From contig JAACEH010000182.1 of the NCBI GenBank assembly GCA_011682595.1, forward strand, positions 1 to 6,271: a stretch of DNA of 6,271 nt, read 5' to 3'. The notes beneath the pieces were generated by a model, which did no database searches, was not told the origin of the DNA, and saw nothing but the letters and a program-made list of their open reading frames with translations. This document shows positions 1 through 5,863 of this stretch, one piece after another; position 1 is the stretch's first letter; the number at the start of each line of letters is the position of its first letter. The position numbers and the translations under genes are program-made. Origin of the DNA: Anaerolineaceae bacterium. GTDB taxonomy: Bacteria; Planctomycetota; Phycisphaerae; FEN-1346; JAACEH01.

Positions 1-8
1 TCACGGAA

Positions 9-30
9 CATGCGTCGCCAGCGACGCATG
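9..30. repeat. Perfect hairpin downstream of the large-subunit gene (possible 3' end structure)
   Basis: CATGCGTCGC (9-18) and GCGACGCATG (21-30) are perfect complements around two bases, giving a stable stem of about 9 bp with a 4-nt loop. It begins 38 bases after the TAA at 69-71 and lies downstream of the last gene of the block. No U-run follows in the minus-strand transcript, so it is not a canonical intrinsic terminator. It could protect the 3' end, act with a shorter U-poor terminator, or be another dispersed palindrome. Confidence 0.5.
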
Positions 31-68
31 CCACCCCCGTCGGGTCTGTTGACCAGATCTACTTGACT

Positions 69-1505
69 TTACCTACAATCTTGACGTACACCCTTCGGCT
101 TGCGGGACATCACGTACTCGCTGATGGCCCCGGCCGCCTTGCGCCCGGCGCCCATGGCCTCAATCACCGTCGCCGCACCGGTCACTATGTCGCCGCCGGC
201 ATAGACGCCCTCCAGGTTGGTCCGGCCCGTCTCCAGGTCGGCCTCGATGTTGCCCCACTTGCCGACCTTCAGACCTTCGGTCGTCCGGCCGATCAGGGGA
301 TTGGGGTCGTTGCCCAGGGCCGGGATGACCGTGTCGCACTCGATCTCGAACTCCGAGCCCTCGATCGGCAGCGGCCTCCGGCGGCCGGAGTCATCCGGCT
401 CGCCCAACTTCATCTTCAGGCACAGCAGGCCCCGCACGTGATCGGCGGCGTCGCCGAGGACCTCGATCGGGTCGACTAGCAGGGCGAACTCCACGCCTTC
501 CTGCTCGGCGTGATGAATCTCCGGGGCCCGGGCGGGCATCTCTTCGCCGCTGCGGCGGTAGGCCAGTATGACCTTCTCGGCCCCCAGCCGCACCGCCGTC
601 CGGGCCGAGTCCATGGCCACGTTGCCCCCTCCGATGACGACCACCCGCCTGGAGCGAATGGGCGGCGTGCCGCTGGCCGGCCACAGGTACGAGCGCATCA
701 GGTTGGCCCGCGTCAGGTACTCGTTGGCCGAGTAGACGCCGACCAGGTTCTCGCCCGGGATGTTCTTGAACTTCGGCAGCCCGGCCCCGGTGCCGATAAA
801 GACCGCGTCGAACTGCTCGAGCAGTTCCTCGATGGTGTCGAGTTTGCCCACCACGGCGTTGAGTTGAATCTGCACGCCCATTTTCCGCAGGATGTCGATC
901 TCGGCCTTGACGATGCTCTTGGGCAGGCGGAATTCCGGAATGCCGTAGACCAGCACGCCCCCGGCGGCATGCAGGGCCTCGAAGATGATCACCTCGTGGC
1001 CGCGACGCACAAGCTCGCCCGCGCAGGTCAATCCCGCCGGTCCACTGCCGACGACGGCGATGCGGCGACCCGTCGACTCGGCCGTCTCGGGCACGTCAAC
1101 CTGGCCCTGCTCGCGTTCCCAGTCGGCGGCGAAACGCTCCAGGTTGCCGATGGCCACCGCCGTGCCTTTCTTGCCTAGAATGCACCGCGCTTCGCACTGA
1201 GTTTCCTGTGGGCAGACGCGGCCGCAGATCGCGGGCAAGGCGTTGGTCTCCTTGAGTATCCTGATGGCCCGGGCCACGTCGCCCTCGGCGATGGCCGACA
1301 CGAAACCCGGAATGTCGACCTCCACCGGACAGCCGGTTACGCAGAGCGGCTTCTTGCACTTCAGGCAGCGAGCCGCCTCGGCGGCGGCGGTCTCCGGATC
1401 GTACCCGTAGGGCACCTCGTCGAAGTTTCGGACCCGCTCACAGGCCGGCTGCTCAGGCATGGGCTGTCGCTGGGCTTTGTCCTTGCTGTTGTGCGGCTCG
1501 CTCAT
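69..1505 (-). CDS. nfnB: NfnB/SudA-type large subunit: NADPH-binding iron-sulfur flavoprotein (often labelled NADPH-dependent glutamate synthase, GltA)
   Basis: This 478-residue protein has the layout of the glutamate synthase small-chain/Nfn large-subunit family. An N-terminal di-cluster domain carries C47-x2-C50-x4-C55-x3-C59 and C94-x3-C98-x5-C104-x3-C108, enough for two [4Fe-4S] clusters. An FAD-binding Rossmann motif GSGPAG lies at residues 153-158 and a second dinucleotide (NADPH) motif GGGNVA at 292-297. The C-terminal FAD motif is YAGGDIVTG near 435-443. In Nfn enzymes this subunit holds the bifurcating FAD and exchanges electrons with NADPH in the cytoplasm. The start is supported by GGAGG seven bases upstream and by the conserved ERVRNFDEVPYGY stretch at 23-35. 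Its ATG overlaps the stop of the small subunit in an ATGA, implying translational coupling. The pairing with a SudB/NfnA partner and the absence of a GltB large chain favour Nfn or sulfide dehydrogenase over true glutamate synthase. The family call is secure; the exact reaction is inferred. Confidence 0.93.
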   Translation of the reverse strand: MSEPHNSKDKAQRQPMPEQPACERVRNFDEVPYGYDPETAAAEAARCLKCKKPLCVTGCPVEVDIPGFVSAIAEGDVARAIRILKETNALPAICGRVCPQETQCEARCILGKKGTAVAIGNLERFAADWEREQGQVDVPETAESTGRRIAVVGSGPAGLTCAGELVRRGHEVIIFEALHAAGGVLVYGIPEFRLPKSIVKAEIDILRKMGVQIQLNAVVGKLDTIEELLEQFDAVFIGTGAGLPKFKNIPGENLVGVYSANEYLTRANLMRSYLWPASGTPPIRSRRVVVIGGGNVAMDSARTAVRLGAEKVILAYRRSGEEMPARAPEIHHAEQEGVEFALLVDPIEVLGDAADHVRGLLCLKMKLGEPDDSGRRRPLPIEGSEFEIECDTVIPALGNDPNPLIGRTTEGLKVGKWGNIEADLETGRTNLEGVYAGGDIVTGAATVIEAMGAGRKAAGAISEYVMSRKPKGVRQDCR

Positions 1506-2368
1506 GACTCCCCCTCCAGCTTCCGGGCCTGCTCGTCAAGGCGGCAGAACTCCTCGAACTGCCCGCGAGCTTCGGCTTCCATGTCCCGGAACGCGCCGAG
1601 CCGGTTACGCAACTCGGTGAAGTCCACCTGGTGGCCGTCGAACTCCGGGCCGTCGACACAGGCGAAACGCCTCTGCCCGCCCACCGTGACCCGGCAGCCG
1701 CCACACATGCCGGTGCCGTCGATCATGATCGGATTCAGGCTGACCTCGGTCCTGATGCCGGGAGCCCGGGTCAGTTCGCACACCGCCTGCATCATCGGCA
1801 CCGGCCCGATGGCCACAACCAGGTCAATCTGCGGGCCTTGGTCGATCAGTTCCCCCAGGGCCTCAGTCACCAGGCCCTTGCGGCCATAAGACCCGTCGTC
1901 GGTGCAGACTATCACGCGGTCGGCCACCCGAGCGGTCTCTTTTTCCAGGATGATCAGTTCCCTGCTCCGGCCGCCGATGATGGCCGAAACGTCGTTGCCG
2001 GCCGCCTTCATGGCCCCGACAATCGGCAGGGCGACCGCCGTGCCGATGCCGCCGCCCACGATCACGACACGGCCGAACTTCTCGATGTGCGTCGGGCGCC
2101 CGAGCGGGCCGACAACGTCGCGGATCGATTCGCCGGCCTGCAACTGGCACAAGCTCGTCGTCGACCGGCCGACCGCCTGGACAATAAGGGTGATCGTCCC
2201 GGCCTGCGGGTCGCTGTCGGCGATGGTCAGCGGAATGCGCTCGCCCTGCACGGTCACGCGGACGATGACGAATTGCCCGGCCCGCCGCTTGCGTGCGATC
2301 TTGGCGGCCCGGACCGACAGCTTGTGAACCAGCGGCGCGATTCGTTCGTTGCTCGCAATTTCAAACAT
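1502..2368 (-). CDS. nfnA: NfnA/SudB-type small subunit: FAD/NAD-binding, [2Fe-2S] oxidoreductase
   Basis: A 288-residue protein of the sulfide/dihydroorotate dehydrogenase-like FAD/NAD-binding family (ferredoxin reductase fold, related to PyrK). An N-terminal FAD-binding barrel contains GQFVIVRV (31-38) and the RIPLTIAD flavin motif (44-51). GPLGRP lies at 87-92 and the NAD-binding GGGIGTAVALP at 105-115. The C-terminal cluster segment has D217 followed by C222-x2-C225 and C237 in FACVDGPEFDG. This matches the Asp plus three Cys ligation reported for the Pyrococcus furiosus homologue. In Nfn enzymes this subunit binds NADH and passes electrons to the large subunit. I chose the ATG at 2368 because homologues begin with an MFxI-type sequence directly before this barrel. 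A longer in-frame start at 2503 adds 45 residues that look like translated spacer. A weak GGGAAAG lies six bases upstream. The stop overlaps the large-subunit start by four bases. Confidence 0.92.
   Translation of the reverse strand: MFEIASNERIAPLVHKLSVRAAKIARKRRAGQFVIVRVTVQGERIPLTIADSDPQAGTITLIVQAVGRSTTSLCQLQAGESIRDVVGPLGRPTHIEKFGRVVIVGGGIGTAVALPIVGAMKAAGNDVSAIIGGRSRELIILEKETARVADRVIVCTDDGSYGRKGLVTEALGELIDQGPQIDLVVAIGPVPMMQAVCELTRAPGIRTEVSLNPIMIDGTGMCGGCRVTVGGQRRFACVDGPEFDGHQVDFTELRNRLGAFRDMEAEARGQFEEFCRLDEQARKLEGES
1508..1517 (-). promoter_or_regulatory. Ribosome binding site of the large subunit gene
   Basis: On the minus strand this reads GGAGGGGGAG. The GGAGG core ends seven bases before the ATG at 1505. 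It lies inside the last codons of the small-subunit gene, so ribosomes finishing that gene could reinitiate here. It supports the ATG at 1505 as the start. Confidence 0.7.
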
Positions 2369-2539
2369 GACGCACTTTCCCAAACCGTCGATCAGCCAAT
2401 CCTGTTGAGGCCCGAGCCTTCGGGCAAGCCCGGGCAACACATCCCCGGAACAAGCAAAAGTGCCCTGCCCCGCCGGGCCGCCGGTGCGAGGCAAAGCACT
2501 CACTTTTTGTTCGTCCCATGCCGGCGCCGCGGGGAGCGA
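2369..2539 (-). other. 171-bp spacer between E2 and the Nfn-type genes, with a GC-rich palindrome
   Basis: No gene is seen here. The spacer is long for genes in one operon and could hold a separate promoter for the oxidoreductase pair, but I see no convincing -35/-10 pair. GCCCGA (2410-2415) and TCGGGC (2420-2425) form a 6-bp stem with a 4-nt loop, directly followed by the self-complementary GCCCGGGC (2428-2435). A weaker inverted repeat pairs AAAAGTG (2456-2462) with CACTTTT (2501-2507). Neither is followed by a U-run in the minus-strand transcript, so neither looks like a standard terminator. The frame upstream of the small-subunit start stays open to 2503, but its translation resembles no family I know. 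Confidence 0.5.
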
Positions 2540-3931
2540 TTACTTCTCGAGCTGCGAGGGGCTTTCCAGAAGGTCGCGAATGCGCTCCAGGAACTTCGCC
2601 CCGACCGCCCCGTCGACCAGGCGGTGGTCCACGGCCAGAGTCATGGTCATCATCTTGCGAATGTGGATGCCACCCTGGCGGATGACCACGCGGTCCTCGA
2701 TGATGCCCAGGCCGAGAATGCAGCTTTCGCCCGGATTGACGATCGGCGTAAAATGCTTGATGCCGAACGTGCCCAGGTTCGAGACGGTCATGCCGCCGCC
2801 CTCGTACTCCTCGGGCAGAAGCCGCTTGCCGCGGGCCTTCTCGATCAGCTCTCGCGACTTGGCGGCAAGTTGCTCCAGCTTCATTCGCTCGATGTTCTTG
2901 ACCACCGGCACGATCAGCCCGGCGTCCAGGGCCACGGCAAAACTGACGTTGCACTCGCCGCGATAGACAATTCCGTCGCCGTCCCACCTGCTGTTGGCTT
3001 CGGGAAACTCGGCCAGGGCCCGGGCACAGGCCATGATGATGTAATCGTTGATCGAGACCTTGACGCTGCTGCTGGTATTGAAGCGGCGGCGGGTCTCCAT
3101 CAGGTCGGTCATGTCGACGTCCATGTTCAGGTAGTAACATGGAATCTCACGTTTCGAGAGGGTCATTCGCTCGGCGATGATCCGCCTCATGGCCGTCAGC
3201 CCGACGCGCCCCGCCTTGGGCATCATCCGCGGCGCGGCGGGCGCAGCCACTGTCGGCCGGGCGGCCAGGACGTCTTCCTTGGTCACCTTCCGGCCTTCGG
3301 CGGCCAGGGCCAGCACGTCCAGGCCCCGTTCGCAGGCCAGCTTGCGGGCCAGCGGCGTGACCTTGGCCTGTTTGACCTTGCCGACATATTTGCTGACGTC
3401 CTGCTCGACGATGCGCCCCTCGGGACCGCTGCCCCGGACAACGGCCAGGGGCACATGTTCGGCGGCGGCCAGCTTGCGGGCCCGCGGCGACACAAAGAGC
3501 CGTCCCGCGGCGGGAGCGGCCGTTGCGGCAACCGGCTCGGCCACAGGCCCGGGGGCCGCCGGGGTCTTGGCCGCGGCAACCGGAGACGGGGCGGGCACGG
3601 GTTCAGCCTGAGCGGCAGGCGCCGCCTCGGCAGGCGCGCCGCCGGCCTCCGCCTGCACGCCGCCGGCCAGCAGATCTTCGGGGATCGCGTCCTCGGGGTC
3701 GCCGATGATGGCGATCAGGCTGTTGACCGGCAACTCGCTGCCGGACTGGCCGATGATCTTCAGCAGAGTGCCCTTGTGGTACGACTCGACCTCCAGGGTC
3801 GCCTTGTCGGTGGTGATCTCGCAAAGCACGTCGCCCTTGCCGACACGGTCGCCTTCGCTCTTGTGCCAGGTCTCGATGACGGCCGACTCGACCGTTTGTC
3901 CCAGCTTGGGCAGCAGAACTTTCTGTATCAT
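2540..3931 (-). CDS. pdhC: 2-oxoacid dehydrogenase E2 component (dihydrolipoamide acyltransferase) with tandem subunit-binding domains
   Basis: This 463-residue E2 protein carries the acyl group on a swinging lipoyl arm and transfers it to CoA, and it forms the core of the complex. Residues 1-78 are one lipoyl domain, with the lipoylated lysine K43 in TTDKATLEVES. An Ala/Pro-rich flexible linker spans about 91-145. A peripheral-subunit-binding domain follows at about 146-182 (VSPRARKLA ... GPEGRIVEQDV). A second, similar segment lies at 189-226 (VTPLARKLA ... EGRKVTKEDV). The catalytic domain runs from about 240 to the end, with SNLGTFG at 384-390 and the active-site motif DHRLVDG at 435-441 (H436, D440). 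The ATG at 3931 is supported by AGGAAG eight bases upstream and the family-typical MIQKVLLPKLG opening. It lies 143 bp downstream of E1 beta. The sequence favours a pyruvate/acetoin-type E2 but cannot prove the substrate. No E3 gene follows. Confidence 0.95.
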   Translation of the reverse strand: MIQKVLLPKLGQTVESAVIETWHKSEGDRVGKGDVLCEITTDKATLEVESYHKGTLLKIIGQSGSELPVNSLIAIIGDPEDAIPEDLLAGGVQAEAGGAPAEAAPAAQAEPVPAPSPVAAAKTPAAPGPVAEPVAATAAPAAGRLFVSPRARKLAAAEHVPLAVVRGSGPEGRIVEQDVSKYVGKVKQAKVTPLARKLACERGLDVLALAAEGRKVTKEDVLAARPTVAAPAAPRMMPKAGRVGLTAMRRIIAERMTLSKREIPCYYLNMDVDMTDLMETRRRFNTSSSVKVSINDYIIMACARALAEFPEANSRWDGDGIVYRGECNVSFAVALDAGLIVPVVKNIERMKLEQLAAKSRELIEKARGKRLLPEEYEGGGMTVSNLGTFGIKHFTPIVNPGESCILGLGIIEDRVVIRQGGIHIRKMMTMTLAVDHRLVDGAVGAKFLERIRDLLESPSQLEK

Positions 3932-3939
3932 ATGAATCG

Positions 3940-3945
3940 CTTCCT
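3940..3945 (-). promoter_or_regulatory. Ribosome binding site of the E2 gene
   Basis: The minus strand reads AGGAAG here, eight bases before the ATG at 3931. The spacing is normal, and it supports that start over any alternative in the spacer. Confidence 0.65.
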
Positions 3946-3973
3946 GACTGCTGAATGATAGGCGACAGCCATG

Positions 3974-4038
3974 TAGGGCGGCTGAAGCGCAGCCGCCGAT
4001 TGTGAGAATAGACCGCGTGGCTGCAAGCAGCCACCCTA
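3974..4038. repeat. Two-hairpin REP-like palindromic element between E1 beta and E2
   Basis: Two strong hairpins sit inside a longer inverted repeat. GGCGGCTG (3977-3984) pairs with CAGCCGCC (3990-3997) around a 5-nt loop. GTGGCTG (4017-4023) pairs with CAGCCAC (4028-4034) around a 4-nt loop. The outer ends TAGGGCGGCTG (3974-3984) and CAGCCACCCTA (4028-4038) also match as an 11-bp inverted repeat with one difference, which would be a G-U pair in the minus-strand transcript. The element could therefore fold as two hairpins or one long arm. Two-hairpin units of this kind resemble REP/BIME-type dispersed repeats. It may also pause transcription or protect the message between E1 and E2. Copy number elsewhere cannot be seen here. 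Confidence 0.6.
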
Positions 4039-4043
4039 CTGTC

Positions 4044-4060
4044 TAAACGATAAACGATAA
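4044..4060. repeat. Short tandem repeat TAAACGA x 2.4
   Basis: TAAACGA occurs twice in a row followed by TAA, in the AT-richer part of the spacer just downstream of the E1 beta stop. No function can be assigned. Confidence 0.4.
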
Positions 4061-4074
4061 CCTGTGGCTACGGG

Positions 4075-5040
4075 TCAGGTCTCCTTGTTAACCAGCTTAC
4101 GGGCCGCCTCGGCGATCCGCTGGGGCGTCGGGATAGCGGCGTCCTCCAGCGTGGGGCTCATCGGCACCGGCACATCGGCTGCACAAACCCGAACGATCGG
4201 GGCGTCCAGGTAATCAAAGGCGTGCTCGTTGATTCGCGTGGCGATCTCGCAGACGAAGTTGGTGTTCTGCACCCCTTCACTGGCCAGAAGCACCCGGCCG
4301 GTCTTCTTGACGCTCTCCAGAATGCAGCGCGTGTCCAGCGGCTTCAGGCTCCGCAGGTCGATGACCTCGGCCTCGATTCCCTCTTCGGCCAGCAGCCCGG
4401 CCGCCTCTTCGGCTCGCAGGGCCATGCGGCTGTAGGAAACGATCGTCACGTCGCCGCCCTCGCGGCGGACGGCCGCCTTGCCCAGGGGAATCGTGTACTC
4501 CTCGTCCGGCACCTCGCCCTTGACGCCGTAAAGCATCTTGTGCTCGATGAACAGGATCGGGTTGTCGTCGCGGATGCAGGTCTTCAGCAACCCCTTGGGG
4601 GCGACGACGAATACACCCGGGGCGTGGGTGAACCAGGCCTCCAGGCTCTGGGAGTGCTGAGCGGCGATGCACCGTCCCGCTCCGCCCTCGGTCCTGAGGA
4701 CCATCGGCACGGTGGTCTTGCCGCCGAACATGTAGCGGTTCTTGCCCGCCTGGTTGACGAACTGATCCATGGCGATGGTCATGAAATCGAAGTACATGAT
4801 CTCGGCCACCGGCCGCAGGCCGGCCATCGACGCTCCGACGGCTGCTCCGGCGATGGCCGCTTCGCTGATGGCCGTGTCGCGCACCCGCTCCTCGCCGAAC
4901 TCCTCCATCAGGCCGCGGGTCGCCCCGTAGGCGCCGCCATAGATGGCCACGTCCTCGCCCATGACAAAGACCCGCTCGTCGCGCCGCATCTCCTCGGCGA
5001 TGGCCTCTTTGACCGCTTCACGATAAAACATTTCCGCCAT
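4075..5040 (-). CDS. pdhB: 2-oxoacid dehydrogenase E1 component, beta subunit (pyruvate/acetoin type)
   Basis: A 321-residue E1 beta protein that, with E1 alpha, forms the thiamine-diphosphate-dependent decarboxylase. The family signature GEDVAIYGGAYGATRGL lies at 28-44. The glutamate that activates the cofactor is E60 in ISEAAIAGAAVG. The segment EIMYFDFMTIAMDQFVNQ spans 80-97, and the active-site histidine H129 lies in AAQHSQSLEAWF. The C-terminal transketolase domain (about 196-315) includes IDLRSLKPLD (227-236). Between VVAP (145-148) and KGLL (149-152), relatives carry six more residues (STPYDA or similar, usually VVxPSTPYDAKGLL). Here they are missing in frame, and the junction DNA is the palindrome CCCCAAGGGG (minus strand, 4600-4591). 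Wording such as EHKMLYGVKGEVPDEEYTIPLGKA is closest to the AcoB/PdhB group. The start has AGGAGAGAGG just upstream. The gene lies 214 bp downstream of E1 alpha. Confidence 0.94.
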   Translation of the reverse strand: MAEMFYREAVKEAIAEEMRRDERVFVMGEDVAIYGGAYGATRGLMEEFGEERVRDTAISEAAIAGAAVGASMAGLRPVAEIMYFDFMTIAMDQFVNQAGKNRYMFGGKTTVPMVLRTEGGAGRCIAAQHSQSLEAWFTHAPGVFVVAPKGLLKTCIRDDNPILFIEHKMLYGVKGEVPDEEYTIPLGKAAVRREGGDVTIVSYSRMALRAEEAAGLLAEEGIEAEVIDLRSLKPLDTRCILESVKKTGRVLLASEGVQNTNFVCEIATRINEHAFDYLDAPIVRVCAADVPVPMSPTLEDAAIPTPQRIAEAARKLVNKET

Positions 5041-5046
5041 TTGAAA

Positions 5047-5056
5047 CCTCTCTCCT
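5047..5056 (-). promoter_or_regulatory. Ribosome binding site of the E1 beta gene
   Basis: The minus strand reads AGGAGAGAGG, ending six bases before the ATG at 5040. It is a strong, purine-rich Shine-Dalgarno tract that supports this start. Confidence 0.75.
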
Positions 5057-5117
5057 GGGAATCCTTCAACCGCCCGCAGCCCTGCAGGCAGGATAACTCC
5101 TGGTTCTTTTTTCTACG

Positions 5118-5135
5118 AGTCCACCCGCTCCAGGC
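5118..5135. repeat. 18-bp direct repeat, spacer copy (second copy at 5257-5274)
   Basis: AGTCCACCCGCTCCAGGC occurs exactly here and again at 5257-5274, where on the minus strand it covers the last codons of E1 alpha (GLERVD) and the first base of its TAA stop. The two copies bracket 121 bp that include the large palindrome. The spacer copy also takes part in a hairpin: CACCCGC (5122-5128) and GCGGGTG (5134-5140) around the loop TCCAG. Confidence 0.8.
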
Positions 5136-5226
5136 GGGTGCCACGGTCTGACCGAAGGTCAGGCCGTGATTATCTCCCCCCGATAGAATCGGGGTCATGG
5201 CCTGGCTACGCCAGACCATGGCACCC
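5136..5226. repeat. Large nested palindromic element (REP-like or MITE-like) between E1 alpha and E1 beta
   Basis: The outer arms 5136-5150 (GGGTGCCACGGTCTG) and 5212-5226 (CAGACCATGGCACCC) are inverted repeats matching at 14 of 15 positions. Inside them CAGGCCGTGA (5160-5169) and TCATGGCCTG (5195-5204) match with one difference. The centre is the perfect hairpin CCCCGAT-AGA-ATCGGGG (5178-5194). The same DNA can instead fold as separate hairpins: CACGG.CTGACC-GAA-GGTCAG.CCGTG (5142-5168) and CATGG.CTGGC-TAC-GCCAG.CCATG (5196-5220). GGTCTGAC (5145-5152) also recurs inverted at 5245-5252. No open frame or transposase is seen. Such density of self-complementarity is typical of dispersed palindromic repeats, but copies elsewhere cannot be checked from one window. 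Confidence 0.7.
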
Positions 5227-5254
5227 CCACCATGCAAAACATACGTCAGACCGC

Positions 5255-5863
5255 TTAGTCCACCCGCTCCAGGCCGTACTTGCCCTGGACCCATCCGGCG
5301 TAAACGTCTTCGTAAAGCGCCTCGGGCGACGGGAACTGGCTTTCCTCGAGGGTGAATTTCTCGGCCTCGGCCATCTCCTGGTCCACCTCGGCCTCAAGGG
5401 CGTCCATCTCATCCTCGCTCATGACCTTCTCGGCGACCAGCAGTTCGCGGAACAGCTTGATGGGGTCGTGGTCGTGCCAGTAGGCCTCCTCTTCCTTGGT
5501 GCGGTAGGCCCGCGGGTCGCTGCGGCTGTGGCCGCGATAACGATAGGTCTTGGCCTCGACCAGCGTCGGCCCCCGGCCCTGGCGTGCCCGCTCGACGGCT
5601 GCGGCAATCGTGGCCTGAACGTCGAGCACGCGCTGTCCGTCGACGATCACGCCGTCCATGCCGTAGGCCGAGCAGCGGGTGGCGATGTCTTTGACCGAAC
5701 AGGCCCGCTCGACCGAAACGCTCATGCCGTAAAGATTATTCTCGCAGACGTAGACCACCGGCAGTTTCCAGACGCCGGCCATGTTCAGCGATTCGTGGAA
5801 GGTCCCGTTGTTGGAGGCCCCGTCGCCGAAGAAGCAGAGCGTGACCTGTCCCTGGCCCTTCAT
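5255..5863 (-). CDS. pdhA: E1 component alpha subunit, C-terminal part, after the frameshift (pyruvate/acetoin type)
   Basis: This 202-codon frame is the downstream part of the E1 alpha gene whose upstream part lies at 5868-6271. It carries the thiamine-diphosphate/Mg motif, beginning GDGASNNGTFHES at residues 13-25 of this fragment and closing with CENN at 40-43. YRYRGHSRSDPRAYRTKEEE (108-127) is the active-site loop that is phosphorylated in mitochondrial homologues. It ends GLERVD. E1 alpha binds the cofactor with E1 beta and decarboxylates the 2-oxoacid. The ATG at 5863 is unlikely to be a real start. It sits inside the conserved GAALA..MKG segment, the preceding bases encode protein in the other frame, and a protein starting here would lack half the cofactor domain. 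GDGASNNGTFHESLN resembles AcoA-type subunits. The last six codons coincide with a copy of an 18-bp repeat, so the C-terminus may have been altered by an insertion. Confidence 0.85.
   Translation of the reverse strand: MKGQGQVTLCFFGDGASNNGTFHESLNMAGVWKLPVVYVCENNLYGMSVSVERACSVKDIATRCSAYGMDGVIVDGQRVLDVQATIAAAVERARQGRGPTLVEAKTYRYRGHSRSDPRAYRTKEEEAYWHDHDPIKLFRELLVAEKVMSEDEMDALEAEVDQEMAEAEKFTLEESQFPSPEALYEDVYAGWVQGKYGLERVD
5257..5274. repeat. 18-bp direct repeat, E1 alpha copy
   Basis: Exact copy of 5118-5135, here encoding the final GLERVD residues of E1 alpha and the first base of its stop codon. If the DNA between the copies plus one copy is removed, the E1 alpha frame would read on to GLERVDS and a TAG stop, only one residue longer. 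That is what an insertion duplicating 18 bp of the gene end would leave behind. Confidence 0.75.

Noticed and set aside
2369..2503. 45-residue N-terminal extension of the NfnA/SudB-type protein
   Set aside because: Homologues start at the MFEI position, and the extension is spacer-like translation containing a GC palindrome.
1631..3958. Plus-strand open frame of 775 codons
   Set aside because: It lies antisense to two clearly conserved genes and across the spacer between them, and its translation is rich in Arg, Gly, His and Asp with no recognisable domain. In GC-rich DNA the strand opposite real genes often lacks stops.
5106..5112. T-run as an intrinsic terminator
   Set aside because: It is T-rich on the plus strand, where no gene is read; in the minus-strand transcript it is an A-run.
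4222..5151. Plus-strand open frame of 309 codons opposite E1 beta
   Set aside because: It is antisense to a conserved E1 beta gene and has no family features; it is a compositional shadow.
5136..5226. tRNA or other cloverleaf RNA gene
   Set aside because: Several stems exist, but there is no T-loop sequence, anticodon-type 7-nt loop or CCA-proximal acceptor arrangement; the loops are 3 nt.
3974..5274. CRISPR-like repeats
   Set aside because: The repeats are palindromes of different sequence with no regular spacers and no cas genes.
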